NCBI GenBank assembly: GCA_017303805.1
Contig: JAFLBQ010000008.1
Span: forward strand, 1 to 64,000
DNA from: Cytophagales bacterium
GTDB lineage: Bacteria; Bacteroidota; Bacteroidia; Cytophagales; Cyclobacteriaceae
DNA length: 64,000 nt
Direction of reading: 5' to 3'
Each line of letters starts with the position of its first letter. Position 1 is the stretch's first letter. Below are positions 51,920-61,284 of this stretch, piece after piece. A model generated the notes under the pieces. It was not told the origin of the DNA, did not search any database, and saw only the letters and a program-made list of their open reading frames with translations. A program made the translations under genes and the position numbers.

Positions 51920-51975
51920 GTTACCAGTTACTGGCTTCTGGTCGCTATAACCCAGCGGCAGGTAACCAGCAACTA
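51920..51975. repeat. Heptanucleotide repeat array at PEPC 3' end (about 7 units)
   Basis: In 7-bp steps from 51926: AGTTACT, GGCTTCT, GGTCGCT, ATAACCC, AGCGGCA, GGTAACC, AGCAACT, next to the PEPC stop at 51977. The final two units resemble the end of the purL/GH51 array (AGGGACC, AGCAACT), and ACCAGCAACTA is shared exactly (50362-50372 and 51965-51975). Confidence 0.75.
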
Positions 51976-51976
51976 C

Positions 51977-54547
51977 TTATGCTGAGTTCCGTGCTGCGTT
52001 AATTATTCCAAACATACATCGTATAATCAACTTACGGTACCGCGGTTCGTACTGCTTATTGGTATCGGTAAGGTTTCGGATATTCATTAGTGCAAACTGC
52101 TGAATGGCAATTAATGGAAGTACGATGCGTTCGCGCAAGCGCACAGAATCACGAATGCCGGGATTATTCTCCATCAAGCCTTTTAATCCTGAAACTTCCA
52201 GGGTTGCCTTAAGCGAAAGTTCATACTCGGCATACATCTTCTTCCAAAACTCGCCAAACTCTTCATCGCTGGCCAGGTAGGTGGTTGCTTTGTAATAGGT
52301 TTTGGAGAGCGACATCATACTATTGCCCAGCAACGTTCTGAAAAAAAGTGAGTCCTGATAGAAGTCTTTTAATTTTTGCATTCCATGCCTGGCCGCTACT
52401 GCGGTAAGAGCCGAGCCCACGCCATAAAATCCAGGAATGTTCTGTTTCATCATAGCCCAGGAGCCTACAAACGGAATGGCTCGCAAATCTTCAAACTTCA
52501 ACCCTTCTGTTGCACTTCGTTTAACCGGGCGCGAGCCGATGTTGGTATCGCCAAAAAATGAAAGTGGTGTGACCTTCTCTAGGTAGGGCACAAATTTTTC
52601 GTGATGCTTGAGACTCAGGTAAGCTTTGTAACCTTCATCTGCCAACTCATCTAAAATCTGTTTTTGTGCATCGGTAAGTTGACTTTCTCCGCGTTTGAAC
52701 ACATCGCCCTCCAACCCTGCCGAAATCAATTGCTCCAGGTTATACCGGCAAGAGGCTACTTTGCCAAAGTTCGAGCTTATCGTTTGCCCTTGAATGGTAA
52801 TCTGCACTTCCTCGTTCTCGATTGTATCGCCCAACGAAGCATAGAAATCGTGGGTGTTACCTCCACCGCGTGCCGGAGGCCCACCACGGCCGTCAAAAAA
52901 CAAAGCTTTAAATCCGTGGTTGCGCGAAATGGTTGTTAGATTTTCTTTAGCCCGAAAGATAGACCAATTGGCACGCAGGTAGCCACCGTCTTTGGTACCA
53001 TCAGAAAATCCAAGCATAATAGTTTGGTGCGATTTACGGTAGGTAAGATGGTAGCGATACTCAGTAACCTGATACAGTGCATCCATAATTTGTGGTGCGT
53101 GTGCCAGGTCGTCTATGGTTTCGAATAACGGCACTACATCCAACTCCAATCCAGAATCCGTTCCCAGCAACAACCTGCCTAACACAAACACCTCAATAAT
53201 GTGCAGGGCGCTTTGGCAGTTGCTTATTACATAGCGATGACTGCCGGTAGTACCGTTGGTGTGTTGTATCTCCCCTATTACCCGAATGCTATTCAACGTT
53301 TCTTTTACAAAATCATCAGTAAGGTCTAACGTGTTTAAGTCCACGTTCAGCGAAAGCAGGTACCTAATTTGTTCGGGTTGGGTAAGTTTTTGAAACTCGG
53401 CATTGGAAATTGTTTTGCCGGCTTTGGCTCCACAATCCAAAATATGGCTCCACACGAAATCGTGCCTGCGACTGTCTTGCCGCACATCCAGGCTGGCAAA
53501 ATGAAACCCGAACAATTTTACTTTTATCAAGAATGTATCGAGCAGGTCAAGAAACAACCCATCATGATCTTCTACTAACCGTTTGCGTACCAGATTCAGA
53601 TCGGCTACAAGATCTTCTACGCTGTCAAAACCACGGGCCCCACCATAGGCCCAATGGTAAATTTTACGTTCTATCTCTGTAACCAGTTTATCTACTCCCC
53701 GAAAGGTTAGCCTTCTGCGCAGCGCACGTAAATCGCGTGCGTAACATTTCAAAATACTATCCTGAAGTTTGGCGGCCACTTTGCGCGTAATCTCCGTAGT
53801 TACAAACGGGTTTCCATCTCTATCGCCCCCGGGCCAAAAACCAATTACCACTAACCTATCATTATTCCATTCGGCCAACGGCAGGTTTAATCCCGAACAC
53901 AACAGTTGAATAATTTCGGGAATAGATTGATAAAAAACATTTTCGAGATACCAGCACAAGCTAACCGCTTCATCGTAAGGCGTGGGTTTATCCTGATTGA
54001 TAAATCCGGTTTTTCCGAGTTGCTGCAGCAGTAAGTTAATGTGTTGTAAATTGCTGTCGCGGATGGAGCGTTCCAGGTCTGTAAGAATACCGAGCACATA
54101 CCCTGGATAAAATTGGGTTGGGTGCGCGGTAAGTACAGGCCTCAGACTAAAATTTTTAAGTCGGTCAATCAATTCCTTCTCTTTGCGGTCGAACCGGGCG
54201 CGTTGCAGCAGCGATGCAATGGTGCCTTTGCCTGTGGTTTCATTCACTTGTTCAAAAGCAGAATCTTCAACCGAATCAAAAAGGGCAACCTGGCGCTCTA
54301 CATACTGAATAAATTTAAACAACAAACCGAATTGGTCTTCTGGTCTTGCATGCGGCACCAGATCGGCAAAAAACTGGCTCAGGATTTCCGTGGCCGGTTT
54401 ACCCTGTTCAAATGCTTCCTCACAATACTGTTGCAGAAAAGGTAACAGCGTACCCGTTCTTTGAACATCCTGAAACGGCAAATTCAAAAACAGGCTATTA
54501 TAAATATGGTAGCGGGCGCCTACGGTTTGTTCGTACTTCGAAATCAT
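51977..54547 (-). CDS. ppc: Phosphoenolpyruvate carboxylase
   Basis: An 856-residue enzyme of normal bacterial length. L-T-A-H-P-T-Q has the catalytic His at 142. G-F-W-P-G-G-D-R-D-G-N-P is near 239. L-G-F-S-D-G-T-K-D-G-G is near 545 and F-F-D-G-R-G-G-P-P-A-R-G-G-G near 585. It converts PEP and bicarbonate to oxaloacetate, refilling the TCA cycle. The usual extreme C-terminus ends Q/R-N-T-G; here it reads A-A-R-N-S-A, keeping R-N but not the terminal T-G. A heptamer repeat array begins right after the stop. The ATG at 54547 is the only reasonable start. Confidence 0.94.
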   Translation of the reverse strand: MISKYEQTVGARYHIYNSLFLNLPFQDVQRTGTLLPFLQQYCEEAFEQGKPATEILSQFFADLVPHARPEDQFGLLFKFIQYVERQVALFDSVEDSAFEQVNETTGKGTIASLLQRARFDRKEKELIDRLKNFSLRPVLTAHPTQFYPGYVLGILTDLERSIRDSNLQHINLLLQQLGKTGFINQDKPTPYDEAVSLCWYLENVFYQSIPEIIQLLCSGLNLPLAEWNNDRLVVIGFWPGGDRDGNPFVTTEITRKVAAKLQDSILKCYARDLRALRRRLTFRGVDKLVTEIERKIYHWAYGGARGFDSVEDLVADLNLVRKRLVEDHDGLFLDLLDTFLIKVKLFGFHFASLDVRQDSRRHDFVWSHILDCGAKAGKTISNAEFQKLTQPEQIRYLLSLNVDLNTLDLTDDFVKETLNSIRVIGEIQHTNGTTGSHRYVISNCQSALHIIEVFVLGRLLLGTDSGLELDVVPLFETIDDLAHAPQIMDALYQVTEYRYHLTYRKSHQTIMLGFSDGTKDGGYLRANWSIFRAKENLTTISRNHGFKALFFDGRGGPPARGGGNTHDFYASLGDTIENEEVQITIQGQTISSNFGKVASCRYNLEQLISAGLEGDVFKRGESQLTDAQKQILDELADEGYKAYLSLKHHEKFVPYLEKVTPLSFFGDTNIGSRPVKRSATEGLKFEDLRAIPFVGSWAMMKQNIPGFYGVGSALTAVAARHGMQKLKDFYQDSLFFRTLLGNSMMSLSKTYYKATTYLASDEEFGEFWKKMYAEYELSLKATLEVSGLKGLMENNPGIRDSVRLRERIVLPLIAIQQFALMNIRNLTDTNKQYEPRYRKLIIRCMFGIINAARNSA

Positions 54548-54711
54548 TTGTCCAGCATTAAAATTGCCCTTAAAATACGGCTAAAGCGGGGTAAAATGTT
54601 AATTCCACGCGCGATTCATACCCCTCATTTTTGAACAAGGCTAAAAGAAATGCGTTGGCGCTTGCTTGCCCTCTATAAAAAAATTACCTTTTACAGCCTA
54701 TTCCAACCACT

Positions 54712-55287
54712 ATGAAGAAACTTTACCTGATTGCCTTGCTTCCATTTTTGCTCGGGGCCTGCCTGGGCTACAAAGAGTTACCCGTTGAGTATGACTATAG
54801 CTATAAGGGTAATTTCAAGAAGTATAAAACGTTTGACATTATGCGGCCCATGGGGCTTAACGACACCACCATGGTTAATGAGGCGGTGGAAAAATCAATC
54901 GTTTCCAGAATGAAATTTTTAGGATATAAACAATCGGAAACCCGGCCGCACTTAATTATTGGTTTTAAAATGTACACCGATAGCCTTCGCTTTAATGGCT
55001 ACGACCAACCCGAAATAGAAGAGTGGATTAAAGGCCAGAAGGAAGACGAGAAGTACGATGCTCGCAAGATAAACCTACGCACCGGCACACTGCTTATTCA
55101 GTTTTTTGACAGGCGCCAAAACCGCTCAATCTGGCAGGGCTATGCTACCACGCTTTACGGAAGTATCAATTTTAATAACGAGCGCCACCTTCGTAACGCG
55201 GTAATTTCCATTTTAGATAAGTACCGCTTTATGGCCGAGGGTTTTGCCGAAGGTCAGGTTGCGGCCCAGGCCGATGACCTGGACTAA
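54712..55287 (+). CDS. DUF4136 lipoprotein
   Basis: A 191-residue lipoprotein: signal ending L-G-A-C (Cys at 17), then D-Y-S-Y-K-G-N-F-K-K-Y-K-T-F-D, typical of DUF4136. A helical middle with I-V-S-R-M-K-F-L-G-Y and a L-L-I-Q-F-F-D strand followed by W-Q-G-Y-A complete the fold. DUF4136 proteins are envelope lipoproteins of unknown function, common in Bacteroidota and Proteobacteria. It is monocistronic, before a tRNA gene. Confidence 0.82.
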   Translation: MKKLYLIALLPFLLGACLGYKELPVEYDYSYKGNFKKYKTFDIMRPMGLNDTTMVNEAVEKSIVSRMKFLGYKQSETRPHLIIGFKMYTDSLRFNGYDQPEIEEWIKGQKEDEKYDARKINLRTGTLLIQFFDRRQNRSIWQGYATTLYGSINFNNERHLRNAVISILDKYRFMAEGFAEGQVAAQADDLD

Positions 55288-55351
55288 AAACCGTCATTAA
55301 AATCCTTCAAAAAACACTGAATTTCGGATTTTCACTTCTCGAAATTGTTCC

Positions 55352-55359
55352 TACATTTG
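55352..55359 (+). promoter_or_regulatory. Candidate promoter -7 box upstream of tRNA-Gln
   Basis: TACATTTG is an exact TANNTTTG -7 element 25 bp before the mature tRNA 5' end; the sequence at 55329-55333 (TTTTC) is a weak -33 match. A 7-bp inverted pair, AATTTCG/CGAAATT, overlaps this region. Confidence 0.5.
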
Positions 55360-55384
55360 CACCTCAAATTTTTGATTTGGGCAC

Positions 55385-55455
55385 TGTCCTATGGTGTAAT
55401 GGTAACACAGCAGATTTTGATTCTGCTTTTCTAGGTTCGAATCCTAGTAGGACAA
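55385..55455 (+). tRNA. tRNA-Gln (anticodon TTG)
   Basis: A 71-nt cloverleaf. Acceptor TGTCCTA pairs with TAGGACA. The D-arm runs GTG...CAC. The anticodon stem GCAGA/TCTGC holds the loop TTTTGAT, so the anticodon is TTG, reading CAA. The T-arm is CTAGG/CCTAG with loop TTCGAAT. The discriminator is A and CCA is not encoded. It is isolated and precedes prs by about 70 bp. Confidence 0.95.
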
Positions 55456-55527
55456 CAGACAAAGGGATTGCTGCAAAAGTCAGATGTAAATTCAGATTTT
55501 GAGGCAACCCCTTTAATTTTTAAAACA

Positions 55528-56457
55528 ATGGCTGTTAAAATCTTTTCGGGGCGCGCAACTACCTACCTGGCAGAGAAAATCGCGCACGCCTATGGCGAGC
55601 CATTGGGCCGTGTAGATTACCAGCAGTTCAGCGATGGCGAAATGTCGCCCTTCATTGGCGAATCGGTTCGCGGGCATGACGTGTTTATCGTTCAGTCCAC
55701 CTTTGCGCCAGCCGAAAATTTTATGGAGCTGCTGTTGATGATTGATGCAGCGAAAAGAGCAAGCGCCTCGAACGTAAATGTGATTATCCCGTACTTTGGA
55801 TATGCACGGCAAGACCGCAAAGACAAACCTCGGGTGGCAATTGCGGCCAAACTGATTGCCAACCTGCTTTCGGCAGCCGGTGCGCACCGCATTATGACGT
55901 GCGACTTGCATGCCGATCAGATTCAGGGCTTTTTTGATATTCCGGTAGATCACCTGGATGGCAATTACATCTTTGTTCCTTACCTCAAAGGCCTCAACCT
56001 TCAAAATATCATGTTTGCTTCGCCCGATGTAGGCGGAATAAAACGGGCCCGCAGTTTTGCTAAATTTTTTAATGCCGAACTGGCCGTGTGCGATAAGTAC
56101 CGCAGAGAAGCCAATAAGATTGAGTCCATGCGCCTGATTGGAGACGTGGAAGGTAAGGACGTAATTCTGGTGGATGATCTGGTTGATACCGCAGGCACTA
56201 TTTGTAAAGCTGCCGGACTGTTAAAAGAAAAAGGCGCCACCACCGTGCGGGCCATTTGTACCCACCCGGTTTTATCGGGCAACGCCTACGAAAATATTCA
56301 AAACTCGGCTTTGGAAGAGTTAGTCGTAACCGATACCATTCCATTGAAGCAGCAAACCGGCAAAATAAAAGTACTTACCGTATCGGATTTGTTTGCCAAA
56401 GCCATTCGCAAAATCCACGATCACGAGTCCATCAGTTCATTATTTATCCGTTTATAA
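55528..56457 (+). CDS. prs: Ribose-phosphate pyrophosphokinase (PRPP synthase)
   Basis: A 309-residue protein from the ATG at 55528 (a TTG 20 codons upstream is unlikely). It has the ATP-binding region with F-S-D-G-E near 33, the flexible loop Y-A-R-Q-D-R-K, and the PRPP-binding loop D-D-L-V-D-T-A-G-T near 217. It makes PRPP from ribose-5-phosphate and ATP for nucleotide, histidine and tryptophan synthesis. It is followed by L25 and Pth, a conserved bacterial order. Confidence 0.95.
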   Translation: MAVKIFSGRATTYLAEKIAHAYGEPLGRVDYQQFSDGEMSPFIGESVRGHDVFIVQSTFAPAENFMELLLMIDAAKRASASNVNVIIPYFGYARQDRKDKPRVAIAAKLIANLLSAAGAHRIMTCDLHADQIQGFFDIPVDHLDGNYIFVPYLKGLNLQNIMFASPDVGGIKRARSFAKFFNAELAVCDKYRREANKIESMRLIGDVEGKDVILVDDLVDTAGTICKAAGLLKEKGATTVRAICTHPVLSGNAYENIQNSALEELVVTDTIPLKQQTGKIKVLTVSDLFAKAIRKIHDHESISSLFIRL

Positions 56458-56490
56458 ATTTTATTAATTAACTAAAACCAAAAAACAATC

Positions 56491-57165
56491 ATGAAAACCA
56501 TCGAGATTATAGGGTATCGAAGAGCAAATCTCGGAAAGAATGACGCTCAGAAAATCCGCCACGAAGGCAACGTGCCCTGTGTACTTTACGGGGGTAACGA
56601 ACAAGTACACTTTTATGCGCCTGTCATTCTCTTTCGCGATTTGATTTACACCAACGAAGCTCACTTTGTACACCTCAATATTGAAGGTGAAGAGTGCCAG
56701 GCTATCATGCAAGAAGTTCAGTTTCACCCGGTAAGTGAAATTATCCTGCATGTAGATTTTCTTCGCATCAGCGAAGACAGAAAAATTAAAATGGATATTC
56801 CGGCCCGTTTGGTGGGGCAAGCCCCAGGTGTTGCCAAAGGCGGAGCACTGGTTCGCAAACGTGCCTCACTAAAGGTTTATGCCTTTGCTAAAGATATGCC
56901 CGATCATATCGATGTAGATTGTTCTACTCTTGATTTCCATCACTCGGTAAAAGTAGGTGACCTTAAATTTGAAGGACTTGAATTCTTAGATCCGAAGCAA
57001 GCCTCTATTGCCGTAGTGGAAGTTCCGCGTGCCGCCAAGCTGGCCGAAGAAACCGCAGCAGCCGCAACGCCAGCCGCAGGTGCAGCCGCCCCCGCTGCGG
57101 GTGCAGCCCCGGCAGCCGATGCCAAGAAAGCAGAAGCCCCCAAGAAAGACGAGAAAAAGAAATAA
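56491..57165 (+). CDS. rplY: 50S ribosomal protein L25 (CTC family, long form)
   Basis: A 224-residue protein. The 5S rRNA-binding L25 domain (about 1-95: R-R-A-N-L-G-K-N-D-A, then V-P-C-V-L-Y-G-G) is followed by a TL5/CTC beta-domain (about 96-183: L-R-I-S-E-D-R-K-I-K, then D-C-S-T-L-D). An Ala/Pro-rich then Lys-rich low-complexity tail (about 185-224) completes it. The tail consists of repeated P-A-A-G-A-A units. It is 33 bp after prs. A strong terminator follows, so pth probably has its own start. Confidence 0.92.
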   Translation: MKTIEIIGYRRANLGKNDAQKIRHEGNVPCVLYGGNEQVHFYAPVILFRDLIYTNEAHFVHLNIEGEECQAIMQEVQFHPVSEIILHVDFLRISEDRKIKMDIPARLVGQAPGVAKGGALVRKRASLKVYAFAKDMPDHIDVDCSTLDFHHSVKVGDLKFEGLEFLDPKQASIAVVEVPRAAKLAEETAAAATPAAGAAAPAAGAAPAADAKKAEAPKKDEKKK

Positions 57166-57184
57166 TTCGATTTCCCGGTACGAT

Positions 57185-57217
57185 AAATCCCGCCTGGTTA
57201 AACCGGGCGGGATTTTT
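57185..57217 (+). terminator. Strong Rho-independent terminator after L25
   Basis: AAATCCCGCC (57185-57194) pairs with GGCGGGATTT (57206-57215), extended internally by a T-G wobble and GG/CC, with a TTTTT tract overlapping the arm. It lies 20 bp after the L25 stop. Confidence 0.9.
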
Positions 57218-57329
57218 ATTTAATTATACCTTTAAACCCGAAGTTGAAGCAGCATGCGATGAAGCAACGTTGGAGTAAAGTCTTAAACTGCGAATTCTAT
57301 CTTACATTCAACACCATAAATAGTAACAG

Positions 57330-57890
57330 ATGAAGTACCTGATAGCTGGTTTGGGAAACCCGGGGGCCGAATATGAACTAACGCGGCACAACATCGGCTT
57401 TTTGGTGCTCGATCATTTTGCCGATAAACACAAAGTAGATTTCAGCGTATCGCGGCTGGCCAACAAAGCCGAAGTAAAGTTTAAGGGCCGCCATTTGCAC
57501 CTGATACAACCTAACACCTACATGAACCTGAGCGGCAAGGCAGTAGCCTACTGGTTGCAGGAATTAAAAATCCCAAAAGAGAATTTGTTGGTGGTTGTGG
57601 ATGACCTGGCGTTGCCTTTTGGAGCCTTACGCTTACGCACCAAAGGGAGCGCGGCCGGGCACAATGGCCTTAAAAATATTGAAGCCACTTTAAACGATCT
57701 GACCTATGCACGTTTGCGGCTCGGTATCGGGAGCGAGTTTGCCAAAGGGCAACAAGTAGATTACGTGCTTAGCAATTTTGATAAGCCGGAATTGGAAGTG
57801 ATGGTACCCCTCCTGCAAAAGGCCGGTGAAATAATCGAGTCGTTTTGCACCGTTGGCGCGGAGCGCACCATGTCGCAATTCAATAAATAA
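57330..57890 (+). CDS. pth: Peptidyl-tRNA hydrolase
   Basis: A 186-residue enzyme. G-L-G-N-P-G-A-E-Y opens it and T-R-H-N-I-G-F holds the catalytic His (H20). [15 protein letters not shown] and G-S-A-A-G-H-N-G-L are the classical Pth signatures. It cleaves peptidyl-tRNA released from stalled ribosomes. It is about 160 bp downstream of rplY and not strictly in its operon because of the terminator. Confidence 0.95.
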   Translation: MKYLIAGLGNPGAEYELTRHNIGFLVLDHFADKHKVDFSVSRLANKAEVKFKGRHLHLIQPNTYMNLSGKAVAYWLQELKIPKENLLVVVDDLALPFGALRLRTKGSAAGHNGLKNIEATLNDLTYARLRLGIGSEFAKGQQVDYVLSNFDKPELEVMVPLLQKAGEIIESFCTVGAERTMSQFNK

Positions 57891-58375
57891 AAGCAGCAAA
57901 TAGCTTCATTTGCAGCTTAAATCTTACAAGTAGGCAATTACTTAAATCAGCCAAAAAGCGCAATAAAACGACACCTGAGGCACGTCCGTTCGAAATTTAT
58001 AACCAAACCGAAGTGCTTCCTTACTTTCCGGTAACGGGTGTAGGGTTTATAACTTTTTCACTCAAAATTATTGCACTTGAACCCGCACATTTGAAGTGTA
58101 AATAAATGATTATGGCTGCGAGGGGATTGTCAAATATTAGTGTGCAGGCCCGCATGAAACAGTTTCTGCTACTGCTTGCCTTGGTAATGATAAGTGTGTT
58201 GGTTGCCATGGTTTCCAGCGATGGGAAGACCGTGCTCTCGAAGGATTCGTTAAAAACTAATGTGCGCTCTGCGAGCCACTAACAAATAGTTAAAGACAGG
58301 GTGTTTGGTAAAGCCTCTGCGGGAAACTGCAGGGGTTTTCCTTTTTTAGCCGTGTTTGGTGTAGCTTTGTCTTTA
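57891..58375. other. Gap before aminotransferase with one small open frame
   Basis: About 485 bp without a recognised gene. It contains the small frame listed at 58154-58282 and no clear promoter match. Confidence 0.4.
58154..58282 (+). CDS. Possible small membrane peptide (42 residues), unconfirmed
   Basis: An open frame starting M-K-Q-F-L-L-L-L-A-L-V-M-I-S-V-L-V-A-M-V gives a single hydrophobic stretch followed by a polar tail. An in-frame earlier ATG at 58106 would give 58 residues. There is no family recognition, and nothing else supports translation. It may be chance. Confidence 0.25.
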   Translation: MKQFLLLLALVMISVLVAMVSSDGKTVLSKDSLKTNVRSASH

Positions 58376-59560
58376 ATGGATTTTTCGCAGGCCACATTTT
58401 TAGAACACCTGGCGCCCACTTCGCCTAACCCGTTTCTCATCCCTATCGAAAAAGCTGCCGGAGTTTTTTTATACGAACCCAACGGCAAAGCCTACATCGA
58501 TATGATCTCCGGTATTGGTGTAAGCGTAGTAGGGCATCGACATCCGCATGTGGTTGAGGCTATTAAAGCCCAGGTGGACAAGCACCTTCATGTAATGGTG
58601 TATGGCGAATACATTCAGGCTGTATCCAATAAGTTGGCTGCAAAGCTTAACACCGTATTGCCCGCAAGCCTTAATTGCGTTTACCTGGTTAACTCGGGCA
58701 CCGAAGCCAACGAAGCTGCCTTAAAATTAGCGAAGCGCGCCACTGGAAGAACTGAAATTATTGCCTGCTTTAAATCGTATCATGGTAGTACGCATGGGTC
58801 GCTGAGTGTTTCGGGGAATGAACTTAAAAAACAAAGCTTCAGACCCTTACTGCCCGATGTGCGGTTTATTCACTTTAATAACCACGCTGACCTCGCTTTG
58901 ATTACAGAAAAAACAGCGTGCGTGATTATGGAAACCATTCAGGGCGATGCCGGGGTGCGAATACCCGATAAAGCTTACATGCAGGCAGTGCGAAAACGAT
59001 GTTCAGAAACCGGTACACTGCTTATTCTTGATGAGATACAATGTGGCATGGGCCGTACCGGTAAATTATTTGCTTTTGAACATTATGATATTGTACCTGA
59101 CATCTTAACCCTTGCAAAAGCATTTGGCGGTGGGCTGCCGATTGGAGCATGTGTGGCTTCGCACGAATTGTTAAAGTTGTTTAGCCACAACCCCATGTTG
59201 GGGCATATTACCACATTCGGGGGCAACCCGGTATGTTGTGCCTCGGCATTAGCCACCCTGGAAGTGATCGAAAACGAAAAATTACTTGCGCAGGTAGAGG
59301 AAAAAGGGAAGCTGATTGAAACCCTTATTCAACATCCTAAAATTAAAGCCGTTCGCAGAATAGGTCTGATGTTTGCCTTCGATTTTGAATCAGAAATAAT
59401 CGTAAACCGTATTGTAGCGTATGCCAAAGAAAACGGAGTTATTTGCTATTGGTTCCTTTCACATCCTTATAGCTTTAGAATTGCACCGCCACTCACCATT
59501 TCCGAATCGGAAATAAAAACAGCCTGTGCCGTAATTATAGCAGCCATTGAACACGCCTAA
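58376..59560 (+). CDS. Class III aminotransferase (acetylornithine/GABA-type)
   Basis: A 394-residue protein from the ATG at 58376; a longer frame upstream lacks the family start. N-S-G-T-E-A-N-E-A-A near 113-122, Y-H-G-S-T-H-G-S, and D-E-I-Q-C-G-M-G-R-T-G are the fold type I motifs. The PLP lysine is K248 in T-L-A-K-A-F-G-G-G. Members use acetylornithine, ornithine, GABA or similar amino donors; I cannot tell which. It is followed after 2 bp by an AI-2E family gene. Confidence 0.88.
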   Translation: MDFSQATFLEHLAPTSPNPFLIPIEKAAGVFLYEPNGKAYIDMISGIGVSVVGHRHPHVVEAIKAQVDKHLHVMVYGEYIQAVSNKLAAKLNTVLPASLNCVYLVNSGTEANEAALKLAKRATGRTEIIACFKSYHGSTHGSLSVSGNELKKQSFRPLLPDVRFIHFNNHADLALITEKTACVIMETIQGDAGVRIPDKAYMQAVRKRCSETGTLLILDEIQCGMGRTGKLFAFEHYDIVPDILTLAKAFGGGLPIGACVASHELLKLFSHNPMLGHITTFGGNPVCCASALATLEVIENEKLLAQVEEKGKLIETLIQHPKIKAVRRIGLMFAFDFESEIIVNRIVAYAKENGVICYWFLSHPYSFRIAPPLTISESEIKTACAVIIAAIEHA

Positions 59561-59562
59561 CC

Positions 59563-60639
59563 ATGAATACAAAAAAATTAGACCGACTGGACTACACCTA
59601 CAAATTATTGGTAGTGTTAGGCCTTATTATAACGGCTACTGTACTTGCCAGCGATATCGTTATTCCAATTCTTATTTCAGGAATATTTGCGGTAGTATTA
59701 TTGCCTTTTATTAAACGGGCTGAAAAAAAAGTATCACCCACGTTAGCGATTGTTATTGTTCTGGTTGTTGCCTCTCTGATTTTTATCTGCTTATCGTGGT
59801 TAACCATAAGCCAGGTAAGTGCGCTTGTAAAAGATTTACCCAATTTAGAAACCAAGTTTAACACCCTGATTGATCGGGTAAGCTCTGAATTGCAGGATAA
59901 ATTTGGCATGAGCGCCCGCGAACAAAATCAACTTCTTAAAAACAGCCTTGCCAACCTGGGTGGTTACGCAACCAACCTGTTTGCTGCCACCACCAATATT
60001 ATCTCCTTGTTGGTTCAGGTGCCCATTTACATTTTCTTATTTTTGATTTACCGCGAAAAATTCAAAGCGTTTATCCTCGCATTTCTTGTAGATGAGTCGG
60101 AGATAACCTGGCGCAGCGAAGTTGAAGGAGTTATTCAGGGGTACATCTCGGGGTTGCTTTTGGTTACCCTGATTATTGCTGTGCTTAACAGCGTAGGGTT
60201 ACTGCTGCTGGGTATTGATCACGCTATCTTTTTTGGAGTGCTCTCAGGGGTTCTTACCATCATTCCCTACGTAGGGATTTTTATTGGCGCCACCTTGCCG
60301 GTGATTATGGCCTTGCTTACCAAAGATAGCATTTGGTACGCCATCGGGGTAGTCGCCATTTTTTCGTTCGTTCAGTTTCTGGAAGGCAACTTTATTACAC
60401 CCCGCATTACCGGTTCGAAAGTCAGCATCAATGCGCTGGCTGCTATTGTGGCCTTGCTAATTGGTGGCAAGATCTTAGGAATTGCCGGTATGATACTCGC
60501 TATTCCGGCTTTAGGTGTGGTTCGAATTATATTGTCGCACACACGGTACCTCAAACCATTTGTAATCTTAATAGAGGATAGCACGGTAAAGCCAGATACC
60601 GAGCCGCCTATGCGACCACCGGAAGAGCAAGAGCTATAA
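59563..60639 (+). CDS. AI-2E family membrane transporter
   Basis: A 358-residue protein with about seven or eight helices. Family marks are R-E-K-F-K-A-F-I-L near the fourth helix, the large E-G-V-I-Q-G-Y-I-S-G segment, and P-Y-V-G-I-F-I-G-A-T-L-P-V-I-M-A near residue 240. F-L-E-G-N-F-I-T-P-R-I-T-G-S-K-V-S-I-N-A is the signature. Members have been linked to autoinducer-2 export and Na+/H+ transport; substrate unproven. It starts 2 bp after the aminotransferase stop and converges with hslV. Confidence 0.9.
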   Translation: MNTKKLDRLDYTYKLLVVLGLIITATVLASDIVIPILISGIFAVVLLPFIKRAEKKVSPTLAIVIVLVVASLIFICLSWLTISQVSALVKDLPNLETKFNTLIDRVSSELQDKFGMSAREQNQLLKNSLANLGGYATNLFAATTNIISLLVQVPIYIFLFLIYREKFKAFILAFLVDESEITWRSEVEGVIQGYISGLLLVTLIIAVLNSVGLLLLGIDHAIFFGVLSGVLTIIPYVGIFIGATLPVIMALLTKDSIWYAIGVVAIFSFVQFLEGNFITPRITGSKVSINALAAIVALLIGGKILGIAGMILAIPALGVVRIILSHTRYLKPFVILIEDSTVKPDTEPPMRPPEEQEL

Positions 60640-60641
60640 GA

Positions 60642-61181
60642 TTACACTACCTCCACTACCAGATTATGGTTGGTGTAAATACAGATGTCAGCCGCAATAT
60701 TCAGGCTCTCGCGCACAATTTCTTCGGCTGTCAGGTGCGGGGCATGCTTCTTTAATGCCAACGCAGCCGACTGTGCATACATGGCGCCCGACCCAATGGC
60801 TGCCACCTGATTATCCGGCTCCAGCACATCGCCCGTTCCGGAAATCACAAGTACTTCGTCTTTGTTTATTGCAATAAGCATGGCCTCCAACCTGCGCAGG
60901 TACCTATCCATACGCCAGTCTTTGGCAAGTTCTATAGCTGCCCGTTTCATGTTGCCGCCATAAGCATTTAGCTTTTCTTCAAATCGATCGAGCAGCGTAA
61001 ACGCATCGGCTGTAGAGCCGGCAAAGCCTGCAACCACCTTTCCCTCATGAAGCTTGCGGATTTTCTTTACATTACTCTTGGCGATGGTGTTGCCCATCGT
61101 GGCCTGGCCATCGCCACCAATGGCCAGCTTGCCATTATGGTGTACCGCTAAAATAGTGGTAGCATGAATTTCTTGCTTCAT
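60642..61181 (-). CDS. hslV: HslV, ATP-dependent protease proteolytic subunit
   Basis: A 179-residue threonine protease. The mature N-terminal Thr corresponds to T8 in A-T-T-I-L-A-V, so a 7-residue propeptide is removed. [21 protein letters not shown] and [12 protein letters not shown] follow, and I-C-I-Y-T-N-H ends the core. It forms a dodecameric chamber that degrades proteins delivered by HslU. No hslU gene is adjacent. Confidence 0.95.
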   Translation of the reverse strand: MKQEIHATTILAVHHNGKLAIGGDGQATMGNTIAKSNVKKIRKLHEGKVVAGFAGSTADAFTLLDRFEEKLNAYGGNMKRAAIELAKDWRMDRYLRRLEAMLIAINKDEVLVISGTGDVLEPDNQVAAIGSGAMYAQSAALALKKHAPHLTAEEIVRESLNIAADICIYTNHNLVVEVV

Positions 61182-61284
61182 ATAAGATTAGTGTGCTCGT
61201 AAATGGTACAAAGTGAAATGTCTTCAACCATTGTGTAGCATTCAACAATTTAATTATTGGGTGGCGTTAACCGCACAGTGCTCG

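Noticed and set aside
57880-58105. Long open frame after pth reading P-E-A-R-P-F-E-I-Y-N-Q-T and ending at TAA one base before an ATG
   Set aside because: No ATG, TTG or GTG start upstream of most of it, and no family recognition; too weak to call a gene.
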